Assembly: GCA_029007035.1 (NCBI GenBank)
Contig: JAQXHC010000012.1
Location: 1 to 64,000, forward strand
Origin: Oscillospiraceae bacterium
GTDB lineage: Bacteria; Bacillota; Clostridia; Oscillospirales; Ruminococcaceae
Reading direction: 5' to 3'
DNA: 64,000 bases
Shown here in pieces: positions 50,761-60,107 of this stretch. Under the pieces are notes generated by a model. That model was given only the letters and a program-made list of their open reading frames with translations, made no database searches and was not told the DNA's origin. Within the stretch, counting starts at the first letter, position 1, and each line of letters opens with the position of its first letter. Both the position numbers and the translations under genes were made by a program.

Positions 50761-51666
50761 TTATTTCAGAATAACCGGTTCCAGCTCCAGCTCGTATCCG
50801 GTTTTCTCCTTTACAATTTTTTTGATTTTGTCACATAATTCAAGTACATCACTGCACGTTGCATAACCCTTATTTATCACAAATCCGCAATGCTTCTCAC
50901 TAACCATTGCGCCTCCGCAAGTCATGCCCTTTAATCCGCATTTATCAATAAGCAGGGATGCATAGCTTCCCTCGGGACGTTTGAATATGCTTCCTGCACT
51001 GGGATATTCAAGAGGCTGCTTTGAACTTCTCTTGCTCATACATTCACTCATTGCTGCGCTGATATCGCTGTTATTGCCCTCACTGAGCTGAATAACAACC
51101 CGAAGAATTATCCAGTCATTTTCGGAAAAAATGCTGTGACGATAACCGAGCTTCATATCTTCTTTTTTAATTGAACGGATTTTACCGCTGCTGTCAAGAT
51201 ATTCAGCGGATACAACAATATCCGACATTTCGCTTCCGTATGCACCGGCATTCATGTACAAAGCTCCGCCGACAGTGCCGGGAATTCCGAAAAGGTTTTC
51301 CATTCCGGTAAGATCACGGTGCTGAGCATGAACACAGGCTGATGCAAGCAGCGCACCTGCCTCACAGGTCACAGTTGTTCCGTCAGTTTCAATTTTTGAA
51401 AAGCCGCTTCCGAACAGGAGTATTACTCCGTCAAAGCCCTCGTCAGGAACAAGCACATTGCTTCCCCTGCCAATAATACCGAATTTGATTTCATTTTTTC
51501 GCAGAAAGCTGACAAGAACAGCCACGCTTTCCATGCCGTTTACGCTTACAAGAGCCTTACATTTCCCGCCGAACCTGAATGTAACATACTCACTGAGTGA
51601 GCAATCGGGTATAACACGACAGCCGAGTCTGTCGCAAAGCTCTGTTAATTCACTTATATATGTCAT
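50761..51666 (-). CDS. murB: UDP-N-acetylenolpyruvoylglucosamine reductase
   Basis: A 301-residue FAD enzyme that reduces UDP-GlcNAc-enolpyruvate to UDP-MurNAc, using NADPH. It has FAD-binding FRFGGKC and GRGSNVLV (about 66-73) motifs and a YRHSIF motif. The catalytic serine is in PSAGSIFKRP (near 228) and the C-terminal Glu in LELEPVIL. Start 51666 has AGGGGG upstream; the frame extends to 51690 without a site. It sits between hprK and rapZ as in many Firmicutes. Confidence 0.94.
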   Translation of the reverse strand: MTYISELTELCDRLGCRVIPDCSLSEYVTFRFGGKCKALVSVNGMESVAVLVSFLRKNEIKFGIIGRGSNVLVPDEGFDGVILLFGSGFSKIETDGTTVTCEAGALLASACVHAQHRDLTGMENLFGIPGTVGGALYMNAGAYGSEMSDIVVSAEYLDSSGKIRSIKKEDMKLGYRHSIFSENDWIILRVVIQLSEGNNSDISAAMSECMSKRSSKQPLEYPSAGSIFKRPEGSYASLLIDKCGLKGMTCGGAMVSEKHCGFVINKGYATCSDVLELCDKIKKIVKEKTGYELELEPVILK

Positions 51667-51708
51667 ATTGTCCCCCTGAAAATGTGGCACAATTCATGCC
51701 TGATTTAT

Positions 51709-52668
51709 TTAAAATGCGTCATAATCCTTAACGACTTCCTTAATCTCCGCGTCCATTCCAAGTCTGTTAAGAAGCTCCTGAGCTGCATTATAGCCCATTT
51801 TCTTCTGTCTGTTGTTCATTGCCGCAACTTCAAGAATAACAGCAAGATTTCTTCCCGGTTTTACCGGTATGGTCAGCGACGGAACTTTAACTCCGAGAAG
51901 AGAGACATATTCAGTATCTACACCCATTCGGTCATATATTTTTTCAGGATTCCACTGCTCGAGCTCAACAACGAGGTCGATTTTTTCGGTCATTTTAACA
52001 GCACCGATACCAAACAGTCTGCGGGCATTTATTATTCCTATACCGCGAAGCTCAAGAAAATGACGGATATTATCCGGTGAGCTTCCCACAAGACTGATAT
52101 TTGATACTTTCCTGATCTCAACCGCATCATCTGCAACAAGACGGTGTCCTCGCTTTACAAGCTCGATTGCAGTCTCGCTTTTTCCGACACCGCTTTCTCC
52201 TGTGATGAATACTCCCTCGCCGTAGATTTCAATAAGTACACCATGACGTGTGATTCTTGGAGCAAGATTAAGATTAAGAAATGCGATGAGTCCGGACATG
52301 AAATTAGATGTGCTCTCCTTGCTCCTGAGCAGAGGAACTTCATATTCCTTGGCAAGTTCCAGCATTTCCGCAAAATACGGCAGCTCACGAGTGATAATAA
52401 GAGCAGGAAGTCTCTGTGCAAATAAGAGCTGCAAACGTTCACGTCTTGTAGCTTCATCAATTGTCGAAAGATATGCAAACTCCATTTTTCCGATGATCTG
52501 TATGCGCTCGGGATTAAAATACTCGTAAAATCCCATGAGCTGGAGTCCTGGACGATTTACATCGTTTTCGTCAATCATTATTTCATTTGCATCCTTGTGA
52601 ATGTAAATTGTCTCAAGTTTGAATTCATCAATAATTTTCTGAAGTGAAACCTTAAATCTATCTGCCAT
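51709..52668 (-). CDS. hprK: HPr kinase/phosphorylase
   Basis: A 319-residue bifunctional enzyme that phosphorylates HPr on Ser46 for carbon catabolite repression. The N-terminal domain is followed by a kinase domain with P-loop GESGVGKS (157-164), acidic DDAVEI (about 181-186) and the HprK signature ELRGIGIINARRLFG. ATG 52668 has GGAG upstream; the frame runs back to 52716. It lies about 58 bp after the DUF4015-type gene in the same operon. Confidence 0.95.
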   Translation of the reverse strand: MADRFKVSLQKIIDEFKLETIYIHKDANEIMIDENDVNRPGLQLMGFYEYFNPERIQIIGKMEFAYLSTIDEATRRERLQLLFAQRLPALIITRELPYFAEMLELAKEYEVPLLRSKESTSNFMSGLIAFLNLNLAPRITRHGVLIEIYGEGVFITGESGVGKSETAIELVKRGHRLVADDAVEIRKVSNISLVGSSPDNIRHFLELRGIGIINARRLFGIGAVKMTEKIDLVVELEQWNPEKIYDRMGVDTEYVSLLGVKVPSLTIPVKPGRNLAVILEVAAMNNRQKKMGYNAAQELLNRLGMDAEIKEVVKDYDAF

Positions 52669-52725
52669 TTTTTTCTCCAGTCCCCGAATAATGTCGGACG
52701 TATTTTTTCGGCACATATGCCGTGA

Positions 52726-53913
52726 TTACCCAATCATGAATGAATTATATCCATAATTGCCTATTATATCTTTTGCCTTTACAAGTTCATTTGGATCGGC
52801 TGTTTGTCCTGATATCCGGACAATTACATTAAATCCCTCAAGCTTATACTCTACAAGTCCGATAAGCTTTGAAACCTTATCGGAGACAGTTCCGGTGAAT
52901 TCATAAACAGTTCCGCCTGCCGCAACAGCTGTGCCCAGTTCGTCAAGATCAATATCGAGCACAACGGTGTTAACGTCAAGAAGCCACGGTTGAATTACGT
53001 CATAATTTTCCTGTAAAATGTCTACTGCCGATACTTCAAGTATCATTGCTGTTCCGCCGTTCATGAATTTACCGTAAAGCGAGTTGACAAGTGAAGTCAG
53101 GGTCAAATATCTTTCGCTGCTGCTGAGCCGTTCATCAAGAATTGCCAGATCACTTTCACGGAATTTCGGAAAAATAACGTCTGCGCAAATAACCTTGTCG
53201 AAATCCGCTGCAGCTACTTCGTCTGAAATTGCATTCAGGTATGTTACGGCACGGTCGGAATAAGGGGAAATCCATGGTTTTCCACCACTTTCGGCATCAT
53301 TATCAATCCAGCGTGATCCGTCGCCCGTCGTTGTGTATGCCATATCTGGATATGTCTGCGGCGCAAGGCTGTCACGAAGCAAACTTATTTCCGCAACGGG
53401 TCTGTATCCTGCGGTTCTGATCGCAGCGGTGATTTCGGAAAGCGTCAATGTTGATTTAACCGCCCCGCAAAGCTGTGCTTCACTTACTGCACTGGCATAA
53501 TAAAGCTCTCCTCCCGCGATTTTCAGCGGCACGGAAACATATTCGTAACCGACGTTTACGTTGATATTCTGCAAAGCCGTCTGCAGTCTTGCAGTATCGG
53601 AAAGGTCAGCAGGAGTGAGTGATGCTGCTTTATAAACCTCAAGATTTGTATTTTCCGGAACCACAACGGAATCGACGGCAATTGTTGTATTCTGCATCAA
53701 ATCAGTATTGTTCGTTGTATCAGAAACAGGAAGCTGATCGTCGCCCGTTTTTTTACTGTAGTTAATAATCGGTTCGGCAAGACTATAGCCAAGAAAACCA
53801 ATTCCTCCGATTAAAAGTACCGTCAAAGCTCCTGAGAGAAATTTTCCCATGGGAGTTTTACCGTAATAATTTTTTTCTTTGGTTTTGTAAATTTTCCTTC
53901 CTTTGTTTTTCAT
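52726..53913 (-). CDS. membrane-anchored DUF4015-type glycosyl hydrolase-like protein
   Basis: A 395-residue protein with a basic N-terminus and one transmembrane helix (about 25-47), then a low-complexity Asn/Thr linker. The rest has the features of the DUF4015 putative glycosyl hydrolase TIM-barrel group (GYRPVAEISLLRDS..., WIDNDAESGGKPWISPYSD, FDKVICADVIFP). No activity is established for the group; the catalytic residues are uncertain. It would face the outside of the membrane. It lies between the Rnf-like genes and hprK with 34 and 57 bp gaps. Confidence 0.7.
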   Translation of the reverse strand: MKNKGRKIYKTKEKNYYGKTPMGKFLSGALTVLLIGGIGFLGYSLAEPIINYSKKTGDDQLPVSDTTNNTDLMQNTTIAVDSVVVPENTNLEVYKAASLTPADLSDTARLQTALQNINVNVGYEYVSVPLKIAGGELYYASAVSEAQLCGAVKSTLTLSEITAAIRTAGYRPVAEISLLRDSLAPQTYPDMAYTTTGDGSRWIDNDAESGGKPWISPYSDRAVTYLNAISDEVAAADFDKVICADVIFPKFRESDLAILDERLSSSERYLTLTSLVNSLYGKFMNGGTAMILEVSAVDILQENYDVIQPWLLDVNTVVLDIDLDELGTAVAAGGTVYEFTGTVSDKVSKLIGLVEYKLEGFNVIVRISGQTADPNELVKAKDIIGNYGYNSFMIG

Positions 53914-53947
53914 TTTGTTCTCTCCTAAAGACTGATATGACTTCTTT

Positions 53948-54514
53948 CTATTTCAGCGCATAAACAGCCATTGATATTATACCAAGGTACACAAGCATCG
54001 CAGGAAATCCCCTGAATGAAGCCGGAACCTTTGCAGAATTAAGCGTTCTGTATGCGGCTGTAAGAATAAATGCCGCAATAATAAATCCGATTCCTGCCTC
54101 AAAACCCATTTTGATATAGTCAGTCAAGGCAGATGTGCCGGAAGAAAATCTTTCGCTCACGGTAAAAAGAGTACCCATTACCGCGCAGTTATAGGCGGAA
54201 ATATGTATATATTTCCTCGTTCTTTCAAACGATTTTTTTCCAATAAACCGGAACAGAAATAACATCAGCACATATATTATACCCACTGCAAGCACATAAA
54301 ACAGCAATGCAAAATCGTTATATTTTTCACCTGTAATCCGATTTATGAAGTAAACCGCCGCCGAACCAGATGTAGTAAATATTGTTACTACCGAAGCAAT
54401 TCCGACGAGATTTTTTTTACTTGCGGCGGCAATGAAAATCGTACTCGTTCCCAGCGCCTGAGTTAATATCAGATTCGCTGCAAGGAGCGTTATGAGATCA
54501 TTTATCAGAAACAT
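53948..54514 (-). CDS. RnfA-like membrane protein lacking one cluster cysteine
   Basis: A 188-residue protein with six predicted transmembrane helices, homologous to RnfA/NqrE/RsxA. The C-terminal VPASFRGFPAM matches E. coli RsxA VPAPFRGNAIA, and NCAVMG matches NCAVLG. RnfA holds one Cys in LGLCPFMG and one in NCAVLG; with two from RnfE they bind the intramembrane [2Fe-2S] cluster. Here the first is replaced (LGTSTIF), the second is kept. ATG 54514 has AAGGAG 8 nt upstream and overlaps rnfE by 17 bp. The gene order D-E-A is kept, but rnfB, rnfC and rnfG are missing. Confidence 0.8.
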   Translation of the reverse strand: MFLINDLITLLAANLILTQALGTSTIFIAAASKKNLVGIASVVTIFTTSGSAAVYFINRITGEKYNDFALLFYVLAVGIIYVLMLFLFRFIGKKSFERTRKYIHISAYNCAVMGTLFTVSERFSSGTSALTDYIKMGFEAGIGFIIAAFILTAAYRTLNSAKVPASFRGFPAMLVYLGIISMAVYALK

Positions 54515-55136
54515 TTTCGGCACTCCTTACGGCTTCGTCCTCATCACGGAGGAGAGATGATCTGATTTTGCGGTAAAGCCCGCAAAAAAGTCCGAGGAAA
54601 ATAAATCCGCCGAACGGCTGGGCGATTCCAGTCATAAGTGTATTTATATCGACAATATGGCTGTTTATTGTTCCATATGCAATAAGTTCGCGAATAAATC
54701 CTGTAATAATCATTACAGAATCAAAACCAAGTATGCAGAACATAAGCGAGCCGACCATTTTTCCGCGTTTCATCAGGAAAAATTTTGATTCGGTACGGAA
54801 TACAATCAAAGAATTAACTGCAAGCAGCGGATAGTAGATACCGATTCTTTCAATTGACTCGGGATAAATTTCACCTGCGAGAAGCTTGACGGGTATGTAC
54901 ACAAGAGAGGCAATAACAGCATAAATTATGATTTTTAACGCATACGGAAGCCTTTTTGGAACAAAAGATGCAAACAGTACAGAAAAAAATGTTATAAGTG
55001 AAAACGCATATATAAGTGCAAGGGCATTTTGCAGTGTATCTCCGCACATAATAACCGGAGAGATAACCATAAACGCCGAAAGTACCGTATTATCATCAAG
55101 AAGTCCGGATGTGATTTTATCTTTACCTTTATTCAT
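54498..55136 (-). CDS. RnfE-like membrane protein lacking both cluster cysteines
   Basis: A 212-residue multi-helix protein aligned without gaps to the ends of E. coli RsxE over two diagnostic stretches. Where RsxE has LLGLCPLLAVT this protein has FMVISPVIMCG, and where RsxE has VTNCIVVGRAE it has AVNSLIVFRTE; both cluster cysteines are Ser. FIRELI-YGT matches the RsxE LREIIGNGT region. The cluster therefore cannot form as in known Rnf. ATG 55136 has GAGGAGA 9 nt upstream and overlaps rnfD by 8 bp. Orthology is clear; redox function is not. Confidence 0.8.
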   Translation of the reverse strand: MNKGKDKITSGLLDDNTVLSAFMVISPVIMCGDTLQNALALIYAFSLITFFSVLFASFVPKRLPYALKIIIYAVIASLVYIPVKLLAGEIYPESIERIGIYYPLLAVNSLIVFRTESKFFLMKRGKMVGSLMFCILGFDSVMIITGFIRELIAYGTINSHIVDINTLMTGIAQPFGGFIFLGLFCGLYRKIRSSLLRDEDEAVRSAENVSDK

Positions 55137-56196
55137 TTTCAGCAGTCTCCTCAAATTCGGAACCGGATTTGGCTGAACTATCCGTGATTACTTCAGGATT
55201 ATCCGTTTCAGTCTCATTAAGAGGCAAACCGGCAATAGAATCGGCTTCAGCAGCCACCTTAGCCTCTGCTTCGGAAAGTCTCTCGTTATCGATCCACTTT
55301 TGCAGATTTTTAAATCCAAGTGAAACCGGAGTGAACAGAACTGACATTATTATGATTACGTTTTCCTTTCCGGTCGTAAGTGTAATCACGTATGACGAAA
55401 GGGCAATAAACAGTCCATAGAAAAAGGCGTAATAATTTCCCTTCGGAGCTATTCTTTTGTCGGAAATAATGTATATTGATGCAAACAGAATCATATTTGT
55501 TGCAAGAATATACTTCACCGAATCTGCACTGCTTCCGTAAATCGGGCATATGACTGCCATAAACACTGTTCCGGTTATCGAGCCACAGAATGCTCCCGCC
55601 GAAATATCTCTGCGTAATATCAGAATCAGTGCTGAAACAGTCAGCAGGAGAATACTTACAGCTCCGACAGGACCGCTGAAATTGCCTAAAAGCAATTCAA
55701 AATCGGTTGCCTTGAATGAACCTGTGTGATTGTAGGTATACGATGCGGAATTTACAAGCTCCGAAGCTGCCTCAAATATTCCGGTTTTTGTATGCGGAGC
55801 GGTGTATGACAGTAAATCATTTTTCCACGAAGTATACATTATAAGATATGCCACTGCCGCAGGTGAAAAAATCATATTGTTCTTGCCGCCGAATATATTC
55901 TTTGCAGCGGTAACTGCTATTATACAAGCAATGGCAGGTATTTTCATATCAATTGCCGCAGGAAGCATAAGCGCAGTTATCAATGCATCTGAGGTACACG
56001 AAAGATTATCAGCTCTAAATTTTTTATGCATAAGCCGCAGAGCAACAAGCTCCGCTGCAAGCGAAACTGCAATACATATTCCGGCAGTAACCAATGTTCT
56101 CGGTCCATAATAAAAATACGCCATAAGCTCAAGAGCAAGCAGTGTTATTGTAATATCCAGCCAGATGAACCGTTCGGATTTGATTCTTTTATGCAT
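55129..56196 (-). CDS. RnfD-like membrane protein without the flavinylation motif
   Basis: A 355-residue protein of the RnfD/NqrB family. It has about eight to ten transmembrane helices, the NMIFSPAAVAYL motif (matching the NPFNPA region of RsxD) and a C-terminal DKRIAPKG in place of the usual DPVT. RnfD normally carries FMN on a Thr in an S-(G/Q)-A-T motif; the aligned stretch here reads NSAS, and no SGAT occurs elsewhere. A highly acidic tail of about 50 residues (from about 305) is unusual. The start overlaps the rpe stop (TAATG). First of the three Rnf-like genes; no C, G or B partner nearby. Confidence 0.78.
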   Translation of the reverse strand: MHKRIKSERFIWLDITITLLALELMAYFYYGPRTLVTAGICIAVSLAAELVALRLMHKKFRADNLSCTSDALITALMLPAAIDMKIPAIACIIAVTAAKNIFGGKNNMIFSPAAVAYLIMYTSWKNDLLSYTAPHTKTGIFEAASELVNSASYTYNHTGSFKATDFELLLGNFSGPVGAVSILLLTVSALILILRRDISAGAFCGSITGTVFMAVICPIYGSSADSVKYILATNMILFASIYIISDKRIAPKGNYYAFFYGLFIALSSYVITLTTGKENVIIIMSVLFTPVSLGFKNLQKWIDNERLSEAEAKVAAEADSIAGLPLNETETDNPEVITDSSAKSGSEFEETAENE

Positions 56197-56852
56197 TATG
56201 TATTGCCCTTCATTTTTGCTGCGGCTTCCGCCATATTATCGGATTGAAAGAGGAAACTGCCCGATACAAGAACATTTGCACCTGCTTTTTTAACAATTTC
56301 TGCTGTTATAATGTCAATTCCGCCGTCAACCTGAATATCGGTATCAAGTCCGATTTCATTTAGGCGTCTGCGGATTATACGTACCTTATCAGCAGTTTCG
56401 GGAATAAAACTCTGACCTCCGAACCCCGGTTCAACCGTCATTACAAGAATCATGTCTGCAAACGGAAGATATTCGAAAACCTTTTCAGCAGGAGTTGAAG
56501 GCTTTATTGCCACTGCTGCCTTTGCTCCGCTTGCTTTAATTTGCGTAATAGTTTCCATAACGTCACTTTCGCTTTCAAGATGAAACGAAATTATATCAGC
56601 GCCGAACTCGGCAAACCTGCTGACATAGCGATGCGGCTCGGTTATCATAAGATGAACATCAAGCGTGAGGTCGGTAATCTTTCTGATAGCTTTTAATATA
56701 GGCAATCCATACGTAATGTTATTAACAAACACTCCGTCCATTACATCAAAATGGAGCATATCAATATTGTTTTTTTCAAGTCTGTGAACTTCTTCCCCGA
56801 GTCTTAACATATCGGCACTGAGAATTGAAGCAGAAATCAAATTATTCAACAA
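56196..56852 (-). CDS. rpe: ribulose-phosphate 3-epimerase
   Basis: A 218-residue TIM-barrel enzyme of the pentose phosphate pathway. Motifs are SASILSADM (about 7-15), HFDVMDGVFV (34-43), HLMI (near 67), VMTVEPGFGGQ (near 136) and VDGGI (near 172). The start is TTG 56852; no in-frame ATG fits, and a GAAG-type site precedes it. It heads the operon running through rnfD, E, A, DUF4015, hprK, murB, rapZ, whiA and dnaE. Confidence 0.93.
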   Translation of the reverse strand: MLNNLISASILSADMLRLGEEVHRLEKNNIDMLHFDVMDGVFVNNITYGLPILKAIRKITDLTLDVHLMITEPHRYVSRFAEFGADIISFHLESESDVMETITQIKASGAKAAVAIKPSTPAEKVFEYLPFADMILVMTVEPGFGGQSFIPETADKVRIIRRRLNEIGLDTDIQVDGGIDIITAEIVKKAGANVLVSGSFLFQSDNMAEAAAKMKGNT

Positions 56853-56897
56853 ATCACTTCTTCCATTTATCCCTATTTTATATTTCCACTCCTTATT

Positions 56898-56926
56898 ATT
56901 ATATAATATTTATTTGCCAACGTCAA
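56898..56926 (-). promoter_or_regulatory. promoter of the rpe-rnf-hprK-dnaE operon
   Basis: TTGACG (56921-56926), 17-bp spacer, TATAAT (56898-56903), about 45 bp before rpe. No terminator was seen between rpe and dnaE, so this may drive about 11 kb. Confidence 0.75.
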
Positions 56927-57073
56927 TATACTTACGGAATTTTTTTGCTTTTCCGGTAATATATAATTTTTATACATAAAATTGATTTATTAATATCAAT
57001 ATCATTATATCATATTCCGGAATCAATTTCAATAACTGAGTTGAAGTAAAACTGTTTTATTTATTTTCAAATA

Positions 57074-57102
57074 TTGACTTTTTTCTTTTTGTAGAATATA
57101 AT
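57074..57102 (+). promoter_or_regulatory. promoter of the amidohydrolase gene
   Basis: TTGACT (57074-57079), 17-bp spacer, TATAAT (57097-57102), about 25 bp before the start codon. Confidence 0.8.
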
Positions 57103-57128
57103 TATTAGAGTGAATGGAGGTCGTTAAA

Positions 57129-57929
57129 ATGGAAAATGAATATGAAATTATTGACGCTCACGCACATATATTCCCTGAAAAAATTGCACAGAGCGCGACT
57201 GTGAATATAGGTAATTTTTACAATCTTCCAATGTCAAACTGCGGTTCATGCGATAAATTGATTCAGAGCGGCAGCAAAATCGGAATCTCTAAATATCTTG
57301 TATGCTCGACTGCGACGAATCCACATCAGGTTAATTCAATAAATCATTTTATTGCTGATGAATGCAGCAATCACAGCTCGTTCTTTGGATTTGGTACAGC
57401 ACATCCCGATTCCGAAGACATTGAATCGGATATAAATCAGATTATCTCCCTCGGACTGCACGGTGTTAAGCTGCACCCTGATTTTCAGCTTTTCAATATC
57501 GATGATAAAAAAGCTTATCCGATTTACGAAATGATTGAAGACAGGCTGCCGGTTCTGATTCACTGCGGCGATGAACGCTACAATTATTCTGCTCCTGAAC
57601 GCGTGGCAAAAATCCATAATGATTTTCCGAAACTTAAAATAACCGCAGCTCATCTCGGCGGGTACAGACGATGGGACAGTGCATCGGAATGTCTGAAGGG
57701 ACTTGAAAATATTCGCTTTGATATCAGCAGCTCACTCAGCTTTATGTCTAAAGAATATGCAGTCAATCTTATTCGCGGCTATGGTGCTGAAAATTGCTTC
57801 TTCGGCTCTGATTTTCCCATGTGGAATCACAAGGACGAATTTGAACATTTTCTCGCACTTGGTCTCACCGATTCGGAAAATCAGCTGATTCTTTCCCGAA
57901 GCTTTAAGGAGTTTTACAACCTCAAATAA
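57129..57929 (+). CDS. amidohydrolase-family metal-dependent hydrolase (ACMSD-like)
   Basis: A 266-residue TIM-barrel hydrolase of the amidohydrolase_2 group. Metal-binding motif DAHAHIF lies at about 9-15, a GVKLHPDFQ stretch near 117, LIHCGDERY near 143, AAHLGGY near 175 and GSDFPMW near 232. Members include decarboxylases (ACMSD) and lactonases; the substrate is not predictable. ATG 57129 has GGAGGT 8 nt upstream. Monocistronic, with its own promoter and terminator. Confidence 0.85.
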   Translation: MENEYEIIDAHAHIFPEKIAQSATVNIGNFYNLPMSNCGSCDKLIQSGSKIGISKYLVCSTATNPHQVNSINHFIADECSNHSSFFGFGTAHPDSEDIESDINQIISLGLHGVKLHPDFQLFNIDDKKAYPIYEMIEDRLPVLIHCGDERYNYSAPERVAKIHNDFPKLKITAAHLGGYRRWDSASECLKGLENIRFDISSSLSFMSKEYAVNLIRGYGAENCFFGSDFPMWNHKDEFEHFLALGLTDSENQLILSRSFKEFYNLK

Positions 57930-57934
57930 AATTT

Positions 57935-57966
57935 ATGGCGGTTCTCATTTGAACCGCCATTTTTAT
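57935..57966. terminator. bidirectional intrinsic terminator
   Basis: ATGGCGGTTC (57935-57944), loop TCATTT, GAACCGCCAT (57951-57960), then TTTTAT. It separates the convergent amidohydrolase and pnp genes. Confidence 0.88.
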
Positions 57967-60086
57967 CAGTTGCTTGAATTTCTCTTTGCTTCGATTTCGG
58001 CAAGTGCATCCTTTCTTGAAAGGTTTATCCTGCCCTGTCTGTCAATTTCGGTAACCTTAACTACGATTTCATCACCTATTGAAACAATGTCCTCAACCTT
58101 CTCAACTCTTGATTTATCGAGCTTTGAAATGTGTACAAGTCCATCCATTCCGGGAACGATTTCTACAAATGCTCCAAATTCCATAAGTCTTACAACTTTA
58201 CCTCTGTAGATAGCTCCGACCTCGGGTCCGTTTGCAATAGTCTCAACAATCTGAAGCGCTTTCTTTGTATTGTTTGCATCTATTCCGCTGATAAATACGC
58301 TTCCGTCATCGTTGATATCAATCTTTACATCACAGTCGGCTGAAATCTTCTGAATAACCTTTCCGCCTTGTCCGATAACTTCACGGATTTTATCAACGGG
58401 AACCTTGGTCTGAAGCATTTTAGGAGCATATTTGCTTACAGTCGGTCTGACCTCCGGTATCGCCTTGAGCATTATTTCGTCAAGAATATATATACGTGCT
58501 TTTCTTGTTTTTTCAAAGGCTTCCTTGATTATTGCGGGAGTAAGTCCGTCAACCTTGATGTCCACCTGAATTGCAGTAATTCCTTTATGAGTACCGCCGA
58601 CCTTAAAGTCCATATCGCCGAAGAAATCCTCAAGTCCCTGGATATCAACCATAGTCATGAAATCATCACTGTCGGGAAGAGTAATAAGTCCGCATGAAAT
58701 ACCCGCAACGGGCGCTTTAATTGGTACGCCTGCATCCATAAGGGCAAGCGTTGAACCGCATATTGAACCCTGTGATGTTGAGCCGTTCGACGAGAGAACC
58801 TCAGATACGAGTCTGAGCGCATATGGGAATTCCTCAACAGGGGGAATTACAGGAGCAAGTGCTCTCTCTGCCAGAGCTCCGTGACCGATCTCACGGCGTC
58901 CGGGACCCCTGCTGGGCTTTGTCTCGCCTACAGAATATGACGGGAAGTTGTACTGGTGCATATATCTCTTAGAATCTTCCTCATCAAGACCGTCGATTCT
59001 CTGCGCATCACTTACCGGACCAAGGGTTGCAATGGTAAGAACCTGTGTCTGTCCTCTTGTGAAAAGACCTGAACCGTGAACTCTCGGAAGAACTCCAACC
59101 TCAGCGGCAAGAGGACGAATTTCGTCGATTCCGCGTCCGTCAACACGCTTACCTTCATAGAGCCATGTACGGACAATCTTCTTCTGGAGTTTATAAATGC
59201 ATTCATCAAGCATCGCAGCCTGTTCTGGATAAATTTCGTCGAATTTTGCATGAATATCATCAATAATCGGAGCAAGTCTTGCATCGCGGACTGTCTTGTC
59301 ATTTGTATCAAGAGCTGCCTTGACCCTGTCAGCAGCAAATGCCTCGACAGCGTCGAACATATCATGATCAACTTCCTGAGACTCAAAGGCGAACTTTGGC
59401 TTGCCTATCTGAGCGCGGATATCATTGATAAAGGCAACCATTTTCTTGATTTCCTCATGTCCCTTGAGGATAGCTTCGAGCATCGTATCCTCAGGAACTT
59501 CGTTTGCGCCTGCTTCAATCATTACAATTTTTTCAGCAGTTCCTGCAACAGTAAGCGTGAGGTCAGTCTTTTCTCTCTGCTCAAGAGTAGGATTGAGAAC
59601 GATTTCTCCGTCAACGAGTCCTACGTTGATGCCTGCGATAGGTCCATTCCACGGTATATCGGAAATTGAAATTGCGATTGATGTTGCAATCATGCCTGCG
59701 ATTTCAGGCGAATTGTCAGGCTCAACAGCAAGAACTGTCATAACCACGGAAACATCGTTTCTCATGTCCTTCGGGAAAAGAGGACGGATAGGTCTGTCCA
59801 CACATCTGGAAGTGAGAATTGCCTTTTCGGACGGCTTACCCTCACGCTTTGTGAATGAGCCAGGGATTTTACCTACCGAATAGAGTCTCTCTTCGTAGTC
59901 AACGGAAAGAGGGAAAAAATCAACGCCCTCTCTCGGCTTTGCGCTTGCGGTAACATTTGCCATTACTACTGTTTCGCCGTATCTTACCCAGCATGAACCG
60001 TTAGAAAGTCCGCAGGTCTTTCCTGTCTCTACAACAAGTTTTCTGCCTGCGTAAACTGTTTCGAATGTTCTGTAATTTTCAAACAT
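57966..60086 (-). CDS. pnp: polyribonucleotide nucleotidyltransferase (PNPase)
   Basis: A 706-residue 3-prime to 5-prime exoribonuclease. It has two RNase PH-like domains (about 1-230 and 310-545) joined by a helical domain, then a KH domain (about 552-610; IREVIGQGGKVIQ) and an S1 domain (about 620-690; GAIYRGKVVRLMEFGAFVEI). Full domain set, usual length. It acts in RNA turnover. It follows rpsO as in many bacteria; the leader contains two large hairpins. Confidence 0.96.
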   Translation of the reverse strand: MFENYRTFETVYAGRKLVVETGKTCGLSNGSCWVRYGETVVMANVTASAKPREGVDFFPLSVDYEERLYSVGKIPGSFTKREGKPSEKAILTSRCVDRPIRPLFPKDMRNDVSVVMTVLAVEPDNSPEIAGMIATSIAISISDIPWNGPIAGINVGLVDGEIVLNPTLEQREKTDLTLTVAGTAEKIVMIEAGANEVPEDTMLEAILKGHEEIKKMVAFINDIRAQIGKPKFAFESQEVDHDMFDAVEAFAADRVKAALDTNDKTVRDARLAPIIDDIHAKFDEIYPEQAAMLDECIYKLQKKIVRTWLYEGKRVDGRGIDEIRPLAAEVGVLPRVHGSGLFTRGQTQVLTIATLGPVSDAQRIDGLDEEDSKRYMHQYNFPSYSVGETKPSRGPGRREIGHGALAERALAPVIPPVEEFPYALRLVSEVLSSNGSTSQGSICGSTLALMDAGVPIKAPVAGISCGLITLPDSDDFMTMVDIQGLEDFFGDMDFKVGGTHKGITAIQVDIKVDGLTPAIIKEAFEKTRKARIYILDEIMLKAIPEVRPTVSKYAPKMLQTKVPVDKIREVIGQGGKVIQKISADCDVKIDINDDGSVFISGIDANNTKKALQIVETIANGPEVGAIYRGKVVRLMEFGAFVEIVPGMDGLVHISKLDKSRVEKVEDIVSIGDEIVVKVTEIDRQGRINLSRKDALAEIEAKRNSSN

Positions 60087-60107
60087 AAAATGCCTCCTGT
60101 ATAATTT

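Noticed and set aside
53948-56196. Simple pseudogene decay of an rnf operon
   Set aside because: All three frames are full-length, overlapping and have good ribosome binding sites; losses are confined to cofactor positions and whole partner genes.
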